This document shows positions 1-12,240 of a DNA stretch of 55,398 nt, in pieces (within the stretch, counting starts at the first letter, position 1; each line of letters opens with the position of its first letter). The translations under genes and the position numbers were made by a program. The notes beneath the pieces were generated by a model. The model was not told the origin of the DNA. It did not search any database and worked only from the letters and a program-made list of their open reading frames with translations. The DNA is from Phoronis ovalis (taxonomy: Eukaryota > Phoronida > Phoronidae), in NCBI GenBank assembly GCA_028565635.1, contig JAOXYB010019182.1, forward strand, positions 1 to 55,398, read 5' to 3'.

Positions 1-514
1 TGTATGCACCCAGGATTTTTTTTTAAAGATTTCGCTCTGCCGGTGCCTTCAAAGGAACTATTTAGTGTAGTGCAACCTTGAGAGCCTGGCTTGACAGTGA
101 GTGGCACACTCGCCCCCTCGCGTCAGTTTTTGCTCAACTGATAACTGGCACATGCGCAGTGAGTATGAGTGAGTGGTCCACAAGTAAATGTTAACATGAT
201 GTTGATTGGTTAGTGTTTACCTGTTCTTGAATGTCCAATCACAAATCAGTTTATAAAAATGTCACATTGTGTCATATGACAACAACATCCGAGATCATGT
301 GCATATGATGTCTGGTGGTTTGGTTTATTCGGGTATTATTGACATATATTAACATCTGTTGCTGGGAAGGATGCCGTAAGGTAGGTGGAGTATTTCGGAA
401 CATATACAGATACACACACACAAATCAGTACCCAATGCCCATATTAAAACGGGGGGCATGAACACTGACAATGTTTATAGTTATTTACTTATTATACAGA
501 TTTCAAGCGAATCA

Positions 515-600
515 AGGGTAAACCTAGTCCTAGCTTTATGACCCTAGTATATTGCCATAGGCAATATACTAGGGTCATAAAGCTAGGACTAGGGTAAACC
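515..600. repeat. Perfect 34-bp-arm palindrome with flanking 10-bp direct repeats
   Basis: Bases 523-556 and 560-593 are exact reverse complements separated by the 3-nt loop ATA. The 10-mer AGGGTAAACC occurs at 515-524 and again at 591-600, overlapping both arm ends. A perfect arm pair this long suggests either a recent fold-back insertion or a template-switch event. No coding sequence is involved. Confidence 0.9.
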
Positions 601-3600
601 ACTGTCAAAAACACTTTAGTGGTGGGAGTGTGAAGTCCCCGAGAAAAAGCCCTAAAACTTGGTGAGAATGTGAAACTCCATGGTAAAATTTACCCTATCC
701 GGCATGGTAAAAACTACATCCCAAAAATATATCCCACGCTAAAAATGTCTTTGCAAAATTAATGAAATATTTAATATATTATATACACCGTAATCATGGC
801 TATGGCAAAAGCAGAAACCTGGAAATGTGTACCTTGACCCTTGTTATAAATAACTTTCCCGAAATAGATACCCCCCTGTAAAATCGACTTGTAAATTATA
901 TATCTAGTGGTAAATACGTGAACATTTACGGGCCTTGTTTCTCGAGTGTTGGACTGCAAGGAAATAACTGGCCACGGTACCCATATGTTTGTGAATGGGT
1001 TTTTTGAAAAAGCCACTAAATGCGTTTTTCCATTTTTTAATTTTGACCCCTTAATGCGTTGAACAATAGTTTTTTCTGCTAAAAGAATATTATATCAAAA
1101 ATGGGATATCATCTAATTAAGAATAAAAGCTCCAAGTTGCCATGCACTGTGGATTAGTGAGATGAAAAATGAAAATTACCATGGGTATGACAAAAGGGTC
1201 ATGGAGTGTATTCTGGCACCTGCTTATAATAAGGATCCTAAAACAAATCCTATTTTTATACTGTTTCCACTAGGAAAAGATTTACCGTCCACCTGTCCAA
1301 TAAAATTTATTGTAAAACTATTTCTGTCATCTGAATTAGTGCGGAAAATACATATTATATGAAACTTGTAAAAGGCATAATATCTTCTCATAATATTTAT
1401 AAATAATATGTAAACCTACGGGTGCAACCAATAATTTTTGAATTAAAATGTATTAATACATTGGTAATATCATCCCCGTCTTCTGTAACTATATATAACC
1501 CATGGATACTTTTCCTGCCACGACGGGTCACTAAAACCCATATTACCTTTTAGTGTCTGTTTCATTGTCGACCCCCATAAAGCCCAAAACCTTTTGATCT
1601 TAGACGAACAATGGACAGTGGCTATGAACTCATTGGAAATCTGTGTGCTGTCATTTCATAGAACTTTTTTTATTGATTGGTTACTATGTCGCTAATGTCT
1701 TAAATGATTTCACGTTGTTATTGGCTGTTATATGGTTGATTGATGTCGTGACTTTCAAGGCTGTAATTGATTCGGGTGTCAAGACCAAGAACATGTACAT
1801 ATAGAGGGATAATGTACATGTTGTCATAGATGCGCGCACAGAGTATAACAATGCTCTTTTGATCATATCAATGCCGAAGTGAAAAGAAAGCATCGAACTC
1901 GTAACAAGGATTTGCATCATTGACATTTATATGTGATTTGTTTGAGTTTTTAAAAATGCCCAATCATCCTAAACGCGAACAGAGAAGCAAATAAGCCGGT
2001 ACCCTTTTTGTATATAAATTGATTCATAAACTATAACCTTAGTTATACGTACTATGCGTTAACGTGATTTCTTTTTAAAATCTCTCTTTTTACGCGTTTG
2101 TGCACACAAACATTCATGATGATTATTGAATTTGCACAATCTCATGCTGTTTTGACATTTATACATAACCTATACCATTTTAGCAAACTGCTTGATAAAG
2201 CTGGTATGCCTGGTAAGAAAGTGGCTCCTTGACCATTTTTATCGTACAGGGTGCAATCTGCCATGACTAACTGAACTATTTCCAAGGAAAGAAACTTAAT
2301 TTTCCCATGAATTTTGCACAACACTAGCTAAGAAATATAGTATTGGTTATGCAAGGGGTGTTGAGTGTTGTTTTACATTTTATTTGTCAATTCAAGCTTT
2401 TAAACTTTAAAGGATACTTTATTCGTTGCTACAAAAGCTGTGTTTCTGTTATGGAATTTTTTTCTAGGCAGCTTTGTATAGCAATACCGCATATTATTTG
2501 TTAGCAATACCGTATTAAGGACGTTTGTTAAATGATTTAAGCTATTTCTAACTTGAAAATAAACGGGCTTTTTGAAGGTCAGATTTTGTATCACAAAATA
2601 TTATTTTGATGAAATAATCAGATGGACCTGTAAGGATGTTTTCATTGTGTTTTCCGTCATGATGACGATAAAAACCCATTGATTTGAGTTGGATCCCCGG
2701 GCTTTGATTTTCCAAGAAACACGCTGTATGGTAAACAAGCATTTTTTGAAAATATACCTTGTGGTAAATATTCAACAAGATAAGTATACCCTGTGATAAA
2801 AAAGGTTTTGAGAACCATGAAAACATATTTATTTAACCCTGTAGTAAATACGGGAGCTGAAAAAGGGGGATCTATTGGGCAGCATATGTATATAGTAACT
2901 TTGAATGAGTCCCCCCAGGACAGACTTGTTTACATTATTAAGTGGAAACCTGACTTTGATATTGCATGCTGAAATAAGAATGACAGACTACCACGAGCAA
3001 GCAATAACCCATTTCGCCCCTTCAATTTGCTCTGAATTTGCTTCACTATTTGTGATCAGGTTCTGGAACAGGAGTAGGTTATTATTCCAAGTCAGTTGTA
3101 ATAATAGAATTTGTTGTATTTCCTTCATTTCTGATACAACCAATACAGATACAATTACAATCATTAATCTTAATCTTAATCATTTTCTGATGCTGTAAAG
3201 TGATTATTCAAATTATTGTCTCGAGTTGTCTGTTATTTTGAGACGTTTGTTCACATATACATTGCATATAGTTGTAGCGACTACAATGTTTCCTTAACAT
3301 CGGTTAGGATTCATTCAAGGCTGGTAGTTACTGCAGATAGTATACAATGTCATATATAGACCGTCTGAACATGAACAACATTAATTATCACTTTTCAAGT
3401 AATTACTTGAATTTAGTATGCTTGAACTTAATTATATGCATGGAAAGTGACAAAGAACCCAGACAAAACCTGTCTATGAATAGGAACATATATATATATA
3501 TATATATAGTCAAGTAAAATTTGTCTTTCACTGCATGACTTAATGTATATGTTCCCTCAAGTGTAAGTTTTTTTGGCAACCTCTCTTTCTCAATATTTAC

Positions 3601-3939
3601 CCCGTCAGTGAGTTCGTGCGGGGTGACTCAAATAAAATGTGGGTAACCGTGCTTGTTAATATGAAAGCCTTTAAAGTGGTAGAGGTTTGAAAAATGCACC
3701 TTACGCAAGACCTATGCTGAAATTAGTACTCTAACCATTGCAAATAATTTTCAACATGGACAAAAAGGAGGTATTTTTTAATTAAATGGGTAGTGGTAGG
3801 CAGACTCACTGCAGAAACACAAGAATCAAACATGCCCTAAGTAACACCAACGTTAAAAGCCACACCTACTTTTGTTAAAAATTACCGATTTTTCTATCCT
3901 TAATGCATCTGATCCTCAAATACTTTCTATTTATAGCCT

Positions 3940-4375
3940 AATACCACCATTTTGGAATATTTCAAGCAATTTTAGAAATTTGACCTTTTGACCTCAAGGT
4001 CAGCAATGGTATATGCTAGGGATGCCAGACCTCAAGTACCATGTCCATGCCTGTAACCATCTTCAAAGTGAGTGAAAAAGCTTAGTGAAAACTGGAAGAT
4101 CACTAAATTAATTGAAATATTCTCAGTCATCAAAATCATTTCGTCATAACTAGATTCCATCATTTGGAATATTTGGAGCAATTTTAGGATTTTACCTTTG
4201 ATCTCCAAATGACCTTTTGACCTCAAGGTCAACAATGGCCCACCCCAGGGATGTCACATATCAAATTCCAAGTTCCTAGCTGTAACCATCTTCGAGAGAT
4301 AGCTTGCTGAAAATTGGCAGAAGAAAAAGAAGAAGTCAGAAAGAAATCATACAAATCAATAGGCTTGCTTCCCTA
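3940..4375. repeat. GACCTTTTGACC-type interspersed repeat with two internal units
   Basis: Two diverged direct units (about 3945-4070 and 4150-4300) share a TTTGGAATATTT start, a TGACCTTTTGACCT core followed by CAAGGTCA, and a CTGTAACCATCTTC block. The repeat ends in an A/G-rich tract (about 4320-4345). A related sequence lies at 10051-10806. It looks like a decayed mobile-element family; the class cannot be set from sequence alone. Confidence 0.65.
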
Positions 4376-5673
4376 ATTACACAAGACATTTAAAAAGCTA
4401 ATAGGTAACAGTAATTACTTATGCTGGCTATATTAATAGGAGATGCGGGATTTTTTGTTAAAAACTTTAATAAGTATATAGATGCAGTAACCATTGTTTA
4501 CCAAGTTTATATTATAAATCTGCATGATTCTGTATGCCGCTGTGGAATTATGATTTGGACTGTGTTTTCTAGCAACTAATTTGCAAAATTTAATTCAAAA
4601 GTTTAACTAAGACGAGATGAAAAGATACCTGTTTAACATGCCCGACCGCTTCAAATTTTGGCGTTTTTACTTTTGTTAATAAACCTTGTTCAACGGGCAC
4701 AATCACTTAAAAAAAATAAAATTCTAACTCTAAAAAAGGCCAACCGACTTGGATTTTGATTGCTTTCATCCGTTAAACAACTCATCTTTTTGGTGTGGCC
4801 TAGGCATCAAATGATGTATGCTAACATGCAGTTTTATTTTTCATTTAATGCTGCTTTGTGCATTGCTAATTTATTTGCTATCAAATAAGTTATTTATTTG
4901 CTTATAAGCTGGTCCATGCTTTAAAATAACTCATGACTTGTTTAAAAGCCACATGCCATCGTTTGTGGGCAGTGGTCCCCGCAATGGCGCCAATAATGCA
5001 GATGTACTTTCTGAATGCATGACACACTACTAAATCATGATTTACCACGTTTAGGCAGTGTTATGGGTTACTCGTGTTAAATTATGTTATTAATGATGAA
5101 TTGAAAATAATATGTAAATTAATTTCACTGTTACTTAATAATGCTTAACTACCGGAACAGGTACGCTTAGAGTTGCAAGTGTGATTAATTCAAAAACAAC
5201 TTGTGACATTGTAAGGTTTCAATATGTTTCACATGATCAGTCTGACTCGCTAATTTCTCGGATCAGTAGGTAGAACCTAAAAACAAGAAGCCTACCCTAT
5301 ACCATAAACAATGCCCACGTGAGATAGATCGCAAGTTTGGTCATGCGTAGAACAAATTCCTGCAGAGGTTTGCCTATAAAATTTAGTTAGTGACCTGTGA
5401 CAACCATAGACATAGCCAAGTTTGCTTTATTTTGCACTGTCATGTATACATGTAAGATAGTTGATTAATAATTCGCAATGCTGCGTGATTTATTTAAGTA
5501 TGAAAAACGTCTTTTCTCAAATTTCAGCTGACAGCTGAGACTATTTCAGCTGGCAGATAAAGTTTGCACATATTCAGCTGGCAAATGAATTTAAAAAACT
5601 CAGCTTGCAGGTGAATAGGGAGCAGATATGAACTTCTGAGCTACACCAAAAAATGGTTTATGTAAGCATGAAG

Positions 5674-6376
5674 CATGTAAAACATGTTGGTTTGCTACAT
5701 AAATTCCCTCAAAAATTATTCTCATTGGGTGTTTCTACCAGTTTGCACCAAAATGTGTGATTTCTTGTTCTTGTATTTCTTTTTTTGGGAGAACATTAAC
5801 TATACTAGGTGTAATTGATAATATATTACTTATGTTTTTTTATAAATAAAGATATACTTTACACTATAATTATGCATATGAATTCACATGTAATGTATCT
5901 TGCACGCACTCCTTAGGGAAAATCATTATCCACCGACACATGTAAAGTATATGTTGATTTGCTATATAACCGGATATAAACTCCCTCAAAAATATTCCCA
6001 TTGGGTGCTTCTGCCAGTTTGCCCAAAATGAACAATCTCCAGTTCTTGTATTTCTTGTTTTTGGGAGAATACTAACTATACTTTATTTTTTAAGTGTTAT
6101 TTTTATAAAACAGTGACTTATAAGTCCAGTCGGGCTGGGTAGTACTTGTTATTTCATAACTATCAATATTGTAAATTTAAAAACTACATGTCACTTTAAT
6201 AAGTGATTTTTGACTTGACTTGACTATACTAGGTGTATTTGATGATATATTACTTATGATTTTTTTTATAAATAAACATATACTTTACACCATAATGTAT
6301 GTTAATTCACATCTAATGTATCAATAAAATTTTGCACGCACACGCTCTTTGGGGGAAAATCATTATCCACCACAGT
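5674..6376. repeat. Tandem duplication, second copy interrupted by an insert
   Basis: Copy 1 (about 5674-5935) and copy 2 (about 5939-6376) share, in order, a CATGTAAA start, CTCCCTCAAAAAT, ATTGGGTG, a GTTCTTGTATTTCTT run, ATATATTACTTATG, ATAAATAAA, GCACGCAC and AAAATCATTATCCACC. Divergence is moderate. Copy 2 is longer because of the insertion at 6083-6222. Confidence 0.85.
6083..6222. mobile_element. 140-bp SINE-like insertion with 8-bp target duplication
   Basis: The segment is absent from the otherwise matching copy 1, where ACTATACT runs straight into AGGTGTA. Here ACTATACT is duplicated at 6075-6082 and 6223-6230 around the insert, as expected for a target-site duplication. The insert has a GTCCAGTCGGGCTGGGTAG block and ends in a short TGACT/TTGACT repeat, as SINE tails often do. 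No polymerase III boxes are certain, so SINE-like is an inference. Confidence 0.6.
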
Positions 6377-6608
6377 GACTGTAAATATGACCTTTAACCA
6401 TATGCACATTTTTAGTTATTTGTTGTTCGCTCATGATTATATCCTTATGTTATATTCCAACTAATGCCTAATGAATGTGTATAAGCCTGTTATGATGTGA
6501 ATCTTGTAATGATTTATTTTAATTTTCAGAATTTAAAACACTGCCCAACTAGTAACAAGCAAGAGCACCCTGTGATCTCGGGGCCTGTGATCAAGAGTTG
6601 ATATCAAT

Positions 6609-9600
6609 ATGACAGAAGAGGAGGTTTCATACAAAGATGACCAAAAGCCTTTGCTATCGTCATATGAAAAATATACAGATATTCAAATAATAAAACCTAC
6701 AAGGAGAATTGTTTTAGAACCACTAATACTTCTGTATTTTGCTGGTGCGATTGGCGTTGGTCCAATAATCAGTCAGTATGTTTATGTCGCTTATGGAAAA
6801 CAACATAATTTTACACAGGCTGGTATTGGAAACAACAATGATACTATTAATCCCTGCAATTTAACTAATGACAGTAATGCTGTGTACAAATTACAACAAG
6901 AAATTCAAGGAGAATCATCTATTTTTATGTTATACTTAACAGCATGTTCTGGTGTTCCTGCTCTCTTTTCTGGCCTGTATCTCGGGGGATATACTGACCA
7001 AAAAGGCAGGAAGATAGGGATTTTAATACCTTTATTAGGAGGTTTTCTTAGAATGCTTACTTATACATTAGTAATGTTTTTCCAAGCAAATATATACTTC
7101 CTTTTTATTGGTGCTTTCTTAGATGGAATGTGTGGTTATTTCTCACTGTTTATTGCAGCTTGTTTTGCATATATTTCCGACTCAACAACACGCGAGCAAA
7201 GAGCTTTAAGAATTTCCATCACTGAATTGTTCATGGCAATTGGGTCTTCTGCCAGTGCAGGGTTTGGCTTCTGGTTAAAAGCTTCGGGATTTATTATTCC
7301 AATGGTCTTCATCACTTGTTTATGCTTGGTTTGTTTATTCTATACATTTTTTTTTGTACCAGAAACCATAGTGAGCGATCCACGAAAATCAGTATCAATC
7401 ACTATTATTGCTAAGAATGCATACGAAGTGTACTTCAAAGACAAAGAATCTGGTCGTCCTTGTAAACTTTTGTTATTGCTACTTGCTATTACACTTGTGG
7501 GATTATCTGCAATATCGAGTTCTGGAGTTATGGGACTGTATTACATGAATTCTCCTTTTTGTTTCGATTCCATAGAAATAGGTCTTTTCGGAGGCATATC
7601 TGCAATTGGAATAGCTGTTGGGTCAGCTGCAGCTTTAATGGTTTTTATGAAATGTCTGAAACTATCAGATTTGACTGTATCTCTGCTTGCTAGCATCACT
7701 GGTGTTATCAAATATACTATGTATGGTCTGGCTAATACAAAGCTAATGCTCTGGTTAAGTAAGTACCTAGTCATAGTTATTAGATTAACATTAATTTATG
7801 TTTTTGTTTAACATTTTTTAATCCTTGGATTTTGTAAGGCAGATATCCTCTAATTACAAATCACGATGTAAATAAAAGTTATTTAATAATTTTAGCACAA
7901 TATTGTATACTTATATATTTTTGTATCGGTGAGAAGTACCATGTAGTGTTTTTTGTCTACTGAAACTGATATGCAAAGTAGTTTTAGATAAAGTGCAAGT
8001 TAATAGTTTTGATAAAGGTATGGTGTTTTGGCATTAATGTTTCCTTTTTTCTGTTTTGCACAAAATGTTTAGATTTAATGTGGTATTGTTTAGAGCAAAT
8101 AGTAATAATATATTATTCATTGATTAGATGCAAATTCAAAAAATGTTTATGCATTTCTTTGTTTTTCAGCTATCCCTGTAGGATGCATGCAGTTTTTAAG
8201 TATACCCTTGATACGTGCTCGGATGTCAAAATTAGTATTGGCAAGTGAACAAGGTATATATTATTTCCTTTTTATACTGAAATGAATAGTGGATGGCAAT
8301 TGTGATTTACTGAACTGAAAAAATATCTGATAATTTGTTTATCTGATCCCAAAGTCCATTTATCATATTAGACTTGTAAGAAACAGGAAAGCATGCCATC
8401 CAAAACCAATTTTTGCATGTATAGATTTGTAATTATCCAACTGACTTGAGACCAGCAAATGTAAATGTACTAGTTTTCATTCTTTTTCAGTTGTCAATCA
8501 CACACCAGATAACTATGTCTATTGTTGGTTTTCATACCATGTAAATATTTATGTCAAATCAGCTGCAACAGGGACAATATAACAATCTGAATATTGCAAA
8601 AATCTTATGGAATTTCATGATTGTTTTAATGTGAAGTGATATTTATTTTATAGGTTCACTGTTTGCAGGAATTGCCTGCTTTGAAATTATTGTCTGTAAT
8701 GTCCTTGGGACTTTGTTGTGGAATTTGGTTTATAAGGAAACACTGGCTCTCTATACAGGATTTGTTTTCTTGTTGATGGCGTTAAGTGTTTTCTTTTCTG
8801 TTATTGTTATTGGGTAAGTGAATTAAACAGTGTTAGTTTATTTGGTTGTTATTTTCATGAACTATTCTTAATAAGCTTGAAGCTTATATTAAAAAAGTCT
8901 GTTTTACATGAGTCATCCTGATCGAGCCACGAAGCCTGATACTTACTTTTATTTAGAAAATGGACTTACTTTTTACTTAAGAAATGAATTCACAGGTTTA
9001 GTGACCAATATATTACAAGGAAGGTCAGTAAACCATAATGTCAAGCAAAATAAATTTTAAAAAGGAAGAAGAAAAACATTATTAATAATTAAACGTAAAG
9101 CCGCACTACCAGAAATGTGTAACTGAAAAATGTGTAGTTGACTTAAAGTAAGAAAATCTACTTTTTGACGTGATTAGTGCAAGTATGGATCAGTATCAGG
9201 CTCCGGAACATTTCCTAACACACTCATTTAGACTGAAATCGCTGTCCCGTGCCGGCTACTTGTGTACACATATTCTGTGACGTCAACTTCAGAAAGTGTA
9301 AAAAAAACGTCATGAACCGTAGCGCAGCCTTTTAAAAAGCATACACGGTTAAAATAAACTCAAATATCATGGTAATTCACCTTAAAATGGTTAGTGTCGC
9401 TTTAGCCGATATCAAAATATATTTCGTTAATATTCTGATTAAAAAATAAAGAGTTTTGTTACAAAACGTTTGTTGTTATATACTTCCTCACATAACCGCC
9501 TTTTTTTACAGACTCAAAAACTGTATTACTACGACATTGGGTTCGTCTGGTTTTGCTCGACATTCTATCTTGTTGTTAATTTTGCTCTCAAAAATGAATA

Positions 9601-9856
9601 GCCGTGATATACTCAGCTTCTATCTGTGTTGAGCACCATTAAAATGTCTTGCTCATTGTTATGCTTCTATGAATGACAACCCTGTGTCAATTTAAACTTT
9701 ATTTATTTTCTACTGATACATCAGTGTATGCAGGCTGTCATCTTTTGTTTCAGAATTGTGAAATACAAGTTATATAAAGAAGAAAAGCAGTTCAAAGGAA
9801 TGAAAGATTTGAAAAGAAATAGCTTGAATTATGGAAGTACTATTAATGTTAGCTAA
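6609..9856 (+). CDS. SLC46-family (proton-coupled folate transporter-like) MFS carrier, copy 1
   Basis: Spliced model: 6609-7758, 8170-8253, 8654-8813, 9754-9856 (498 residues, phases 1/1/2, all GT-AG). An untranslated exon segment probably begins at 6530 after a TTTTCAG acceptor, and 6609 is the first in-frame ATG. The product is a 12-helix major facilitator carrier. After TM1 the outer loop carries N-glycosylation sites (Asn67, Asn84) and Cys83, and a second loop Cys lies near residue 318 in the SPFCFD segment. These match the disulfide-linked loop cysteines of the folate transporter SLC46A1. MFS motif A is clear at 126-135 (GGYTDQKGRK). The substrate cannot be read from sequence: SLC46 members include folate, heme-related and muropeptide or other organic-anion carriers. 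The C-terminal tail is short and Lys-rich. The gene is a tandem paralogue of the one at 14769. Family is firm, subfamily is not. Confidence 0.88.
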
Positions 9857-10050
9857 AATTCTTTGAACTCAGATGTACAGCAAGTTAGTTTTACAGCTCA
9901 TACTTAAAGTCTTTGAATTAAATATTATAAATTCAAAGAGTTAATTGCCAGTCTTGCATGTTTATAATGACATTTAGTTTGGCTGCTGCTCAAGCAGTCA
10001 TAAAACAGCAGAAACAGGAGATAAACTAGAATAGCCTTTTAGCAAGGGCC

Positions 10051-10806
10051 AGGTTGCACAAAGAAATAGTTGGATATCCAGACCTATTAGAATTATCCTG
10101 GAACCCATGGATGTTCAAATACCTCTGGATGACCTTTAGGTCCTCTTGTCGAAAGTTTCATGAAATTGTGAGATTTTGACTGTTTGACCTCTGAATGACC
10201 CTATGGACCTCAAAGTCAGCTAAGATAACCTCATTTTTGAACTTTTCATCAAATTTCCGGAAATTATTTTTTTTGACCTTTTGACCTTAAAATGACCATA
10301 CGACCCATAGAGTACCTTTAAATGACATAAAACCATCATTTTCGGAAGTTAAATGCAAATATTATAAGAGTTTGACCTTTTGACCCCTGAATAACTAGGT
10401 CAGCTATGATGACATAGGGATGACATATGTCAAATTATACGACTGTAGCACCACTCTGTCTTGATTTATAGTATCTTGCTTATTAAAATTAACCAGAAAC
10501 ATGCTAAAAAATAAAAATCTGACCTTTTGACCCATAAAAGACCTCCATAAAGGACCTCAAAAATAATCAAGGTCACCAGATATCTTCAGTTTTGAACGTT
10601 TTAAGACATTTTTGAAATTTGACCTACTATCCTTAAATTGACCCCTGGCCTAATTTTTGTATGTCCCCCTCCCTACTAAGTCTGCACCTTAAGTTTGACA
10701 CCCATAGCTCAAAGCGTCTCCAAGTTATAGACGTTTGAAAATTGGAAGAAAAAAAAAAAAGAAAAAAAAAGATAATCTCAATAGGTTGCACATGCTGTGC
10801 AACCTA
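10051..10806. mobile_element. Non-autonomous element of the GACCTTTTGACC type with AGGTTGCACA ends
   Basis: The segment starts with AGGTTGCACA (10051-10060) and ends with its complement TGTGCAACCT (10796-10805). Just inside the right end is a hairpin with 11-bp arms (TAGGTTGCACA, 10782-10792, with its complement at 10796-10806, loop TGC). The interior has many TTTGACC-type motifs and an A-rich tract at about 10745-10770. No open reading frame is present. The interior resembles the repeat at about 3940-4375. Confidence 0.6.
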
Positions 10807-11800
10807 ATTACTCCTAATTGTTAGAGCTCATATCCAAATTGCTTTAAAACATTCCAGATCAGGTTGTGGATTTAATTTATCATGTTATATTAGTCTAGTT
10901 AATATAATTATTAAAACTGTATTTATCGGAATAGAGGTCATTTCTCCCCTAGACTTTGAGCAATTGTCTTTGTTTTGGAATTGATTACAAATAAGAGTTA
11001 TGATAAAAATGTCTACTGAAATGATACCAGTCATCATTGTGTAGACTGATATGCTTCTATTCCAATAAATGGTTTTTGTTTTTTTTGTACTGAGTAAATT
11101 TTTACATACTTTTTATGAGTATTTTTATTAAATAAATTCATACTTGAGGTAATCTCAAACTCAGTTGGTGCCATATTTACCTTACTAAATTTTTTAATTT
11201 GACAGAAAACAATTTTTTTTAGTCTTTCAATACATTGCATTGCCTATTGTCAATGCACATGTGCAAGTTTAATAAGGATAGTTTAGTAAACAAGTGGTTA
11301 TAGATAGTTATTACTCAGACAGCTGATTTAATGAGTACTATGTTTTGGCTCTTGTATATTGGTATAATATGCAAAACTTGTACTGTTTCTGTGCTGCTGA
11401 TATGATATTTCAAAAATATATCTTTTAATTAGATTATTATAATGATATGGTGTTGTTTTATTTATAGATACTATGAGTTGTTGTTTTCTGTGCAAAGGTG
11501 TCTTGGTGCGGCAATTAAAAACATTACTATCAATTATTTTAGTAGAATACCATATTAATTATCTGAATTTTTAAAAGTATTCAGTTTGATTGTAATTTAA
11601 AGTAAAACTGCAAATAAAACTGAATTGATTATCCAACTAATTTTAATGGAAACAAGTTGTGAGTCGTAAAGAATGAAAGTATGTCGTATCTCGTGCCTAC
11701 AGCCGATTTTTTGCAGGGACTGACTTAAGACTCCTGGTGGGAATTTTTAAAATCACTTGTAGGAATTTTCCTTGTATAGAATGAGTATATGTGACGGAAC

Positions 11801-12240
11801 CCCGGGGGGCTAACTTGAAAGGAAGTCGGGTACCCATGCTCGTCCGTAGGTTTCAAAATAAGCCCCTAAACGGGAAGTAGAGGATCAAAATACCAACCCT
11901 AAACGGGAAGATTTTGCTCAAAAAGGTACCACCCCTAAACGGGAAGTTTTCTCAGTCTGAAAAATTAACAACCAAAAAAAAAAAATGGTCGCCAAAAGGT
12001 AATGCTCGCTGGTCCCACTGAAAAAAGGACCCCTAAACGGGAGGCGTTACGTGAAAAACCAACCCCTAACGACGGGAAGTTACATTTGCCAAAAGCATAC
12101 CCCTAAATGTGTTTTTCCGCCAAAATCGACCCCTAAACGGGGTTCCCGAGTACCCCGTCGAACGGCAAAAAAGGTACCCCATACCCCCGTTTTTTCGGAC
12201 AACCATGCGTACCCGACTTCCTTTCAAGTTAACCCCCGGG
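11801..12240. mobile_element. TIR element (MITE-like), family A copy 1
   Basis: The ends are CCCGGGGGG and CCCCCGGG. The inverted repeats run about 45 bp: left CTAACTTGAAAGGAAGTCGG, complementary to the right end CCGACTTCCTTTCAAGTTA. An exact 8-bp duplication GACGGAAC flanks it (11793-11800 and 12241-12248). The interior is made of degenerate CCCCTAAACGGGAAG units, with no transposase. An 8-bp duplication fits hAT-type mobilisation; that assignment is inference. Confidence 0.85.

Larger units (their letters stand above)
1..6529. other. Noncoding region upstream of the first SLC46-like gene
   Basis: I find no convincing protein-coding exon here; the open frames are short, unspliced and have no recognisable motif. 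The stretch holds a long palindrome (523-593), a short TA microsatellite (about 3488-3508), a GACCTTTTGACC-type repeat (about 3940-4375) and a tandem duplication (5674-6376). The first 400 bases are less AT-rich and include a donor-like AAG|GTAGGT at about 382, so they could hold the promoter and first untranslated exon of the downstream gene. That link is inference. Confidence 0.5.

Noticed and set aside
8880-9320. Possible inverted-repeat element in the third intron of SLC46 copy 1 (GCCTGATACT near 8934 and its complement near 9202)
   Set aside because: Only about ten bases match, outer sequences do not align and no target duplication is visible.
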